In this document: one piece after another, positions 63,961-64,000 of the stretch
Numbering within the stretch: position 1 is the first letter of the stretch
How the letters are laid out: each line of letters begins with the position of its first letter
Assembly: GCA_012934845.2 (NCBI GenBank)
Contig: WNNJ02000876.1
Coordinates: forward strand, 62,001 to 126,000
Origin: Pomphorhynchus laevis
Lineage: Eukaryota > Acanthocephala > Palaeacanthocephala > Echinorhynchida > Pomphorhynchidae
Length of the DNA stretch: 64,000 nt
Direction: 5' to 3'
Notes under the pieces: model-generated
The model's input: only the letters and a program-made list of their open reading frames with translations
Databases searched by the model: none
Told to the model about the DNA's origin: nothing
Made by a program: the position numbers and the translations under genes

Positions 63961-64000
63961 CCTGCATGAGCCACTTAAAAAATTAATAAATATATCAATA

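Overview
The window looks like an animal genome, most likely an insect (hymenopteran-like in texture, a weak guess). It is AT-rich and intron-containing, and it is crowded with LINEs, Penelope-like elements (PLEs) and decayed Ty3/Gypsy elements. Few host genes are visible: a B-type cyclin, a Blimp-1/PRDM1-like zinc-finger piece and an ARNT-like bHLH(-PAS) gene. I saw no rRNA, CRISPR or bacterial-type operon. All calls are made by eye from translated reading frames and repeats; no database was searched.

Left third (1-14,840): one host gene on the minus strand, a B-type mitotic cyclin. Seven exons can be placed with GT..AG borders, all in phase 0: 14840-14628, 14582-14406, 14145-14110, 14059-13946, 8619-8455, 5345-5109, and 44 to the window edge. 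They encode a KEN box, a destruction box and most of the first cyclin fold; the last exon or exons lie left of the window. The three introns of 3-5 kb hold the transposons: an early-branching LINE (1.4-4.8 kb), a cluster of PLE tail repeats (6.5-8.3 kb), and a second LINE of the same broad type (9.66-11.13 kb). A textbook hammerhead ribozyme core lies beside that second LINE, at 11,283-11,354.

Middle (15-30 kb): intergenic DNA with LINE tails (16.8-17.6 and 19.3-19.5 kb), then three Ty3/Gypsy fossils on the plus strand. Gypsy A (about 19.9-25.8 kb) carries a LINE of about 1.8 kb and a 125-bp RTE fragment. Gypsy B (26,201-29,080) has short direct terminal repeats and sits inside Gypsy C with a 5-bp target duplication.

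30-44 kb: PLE territory. One plus-strand copy keeps a GIY-YIG-type endonuclease region (31.1-32.2 kb). Head-to-tail minus-strand copies keep reverse-transcriptase blocks (34.5-37.9 kb). A Blimp-1-like finger exon lies between them. At 39.3-44.24 kb two related LINEs stand head to head. Both are internally deleted yet keep long open ORF1s, and their ORF1s are much more diverged than the start of their ORF2s.

44-64 kb: AT-rich DNA with a higher-order tandem array (45.6-46.9 kb), a LINE tail bounded by 88-bp direct repeats (47.98-48.72 kb), a decayed RTE LINE (48.8-51.7 kb), more PLE pieces, a tandem 370-bp repeat (57.09-57.66 kb), the ARNT-like exon(s) at 58.4 and 61.4 kb, and a broken LINE at the right edge. 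Short, perfect, small-loop inverted repeats recur throughout the window and are not explained by the genes.
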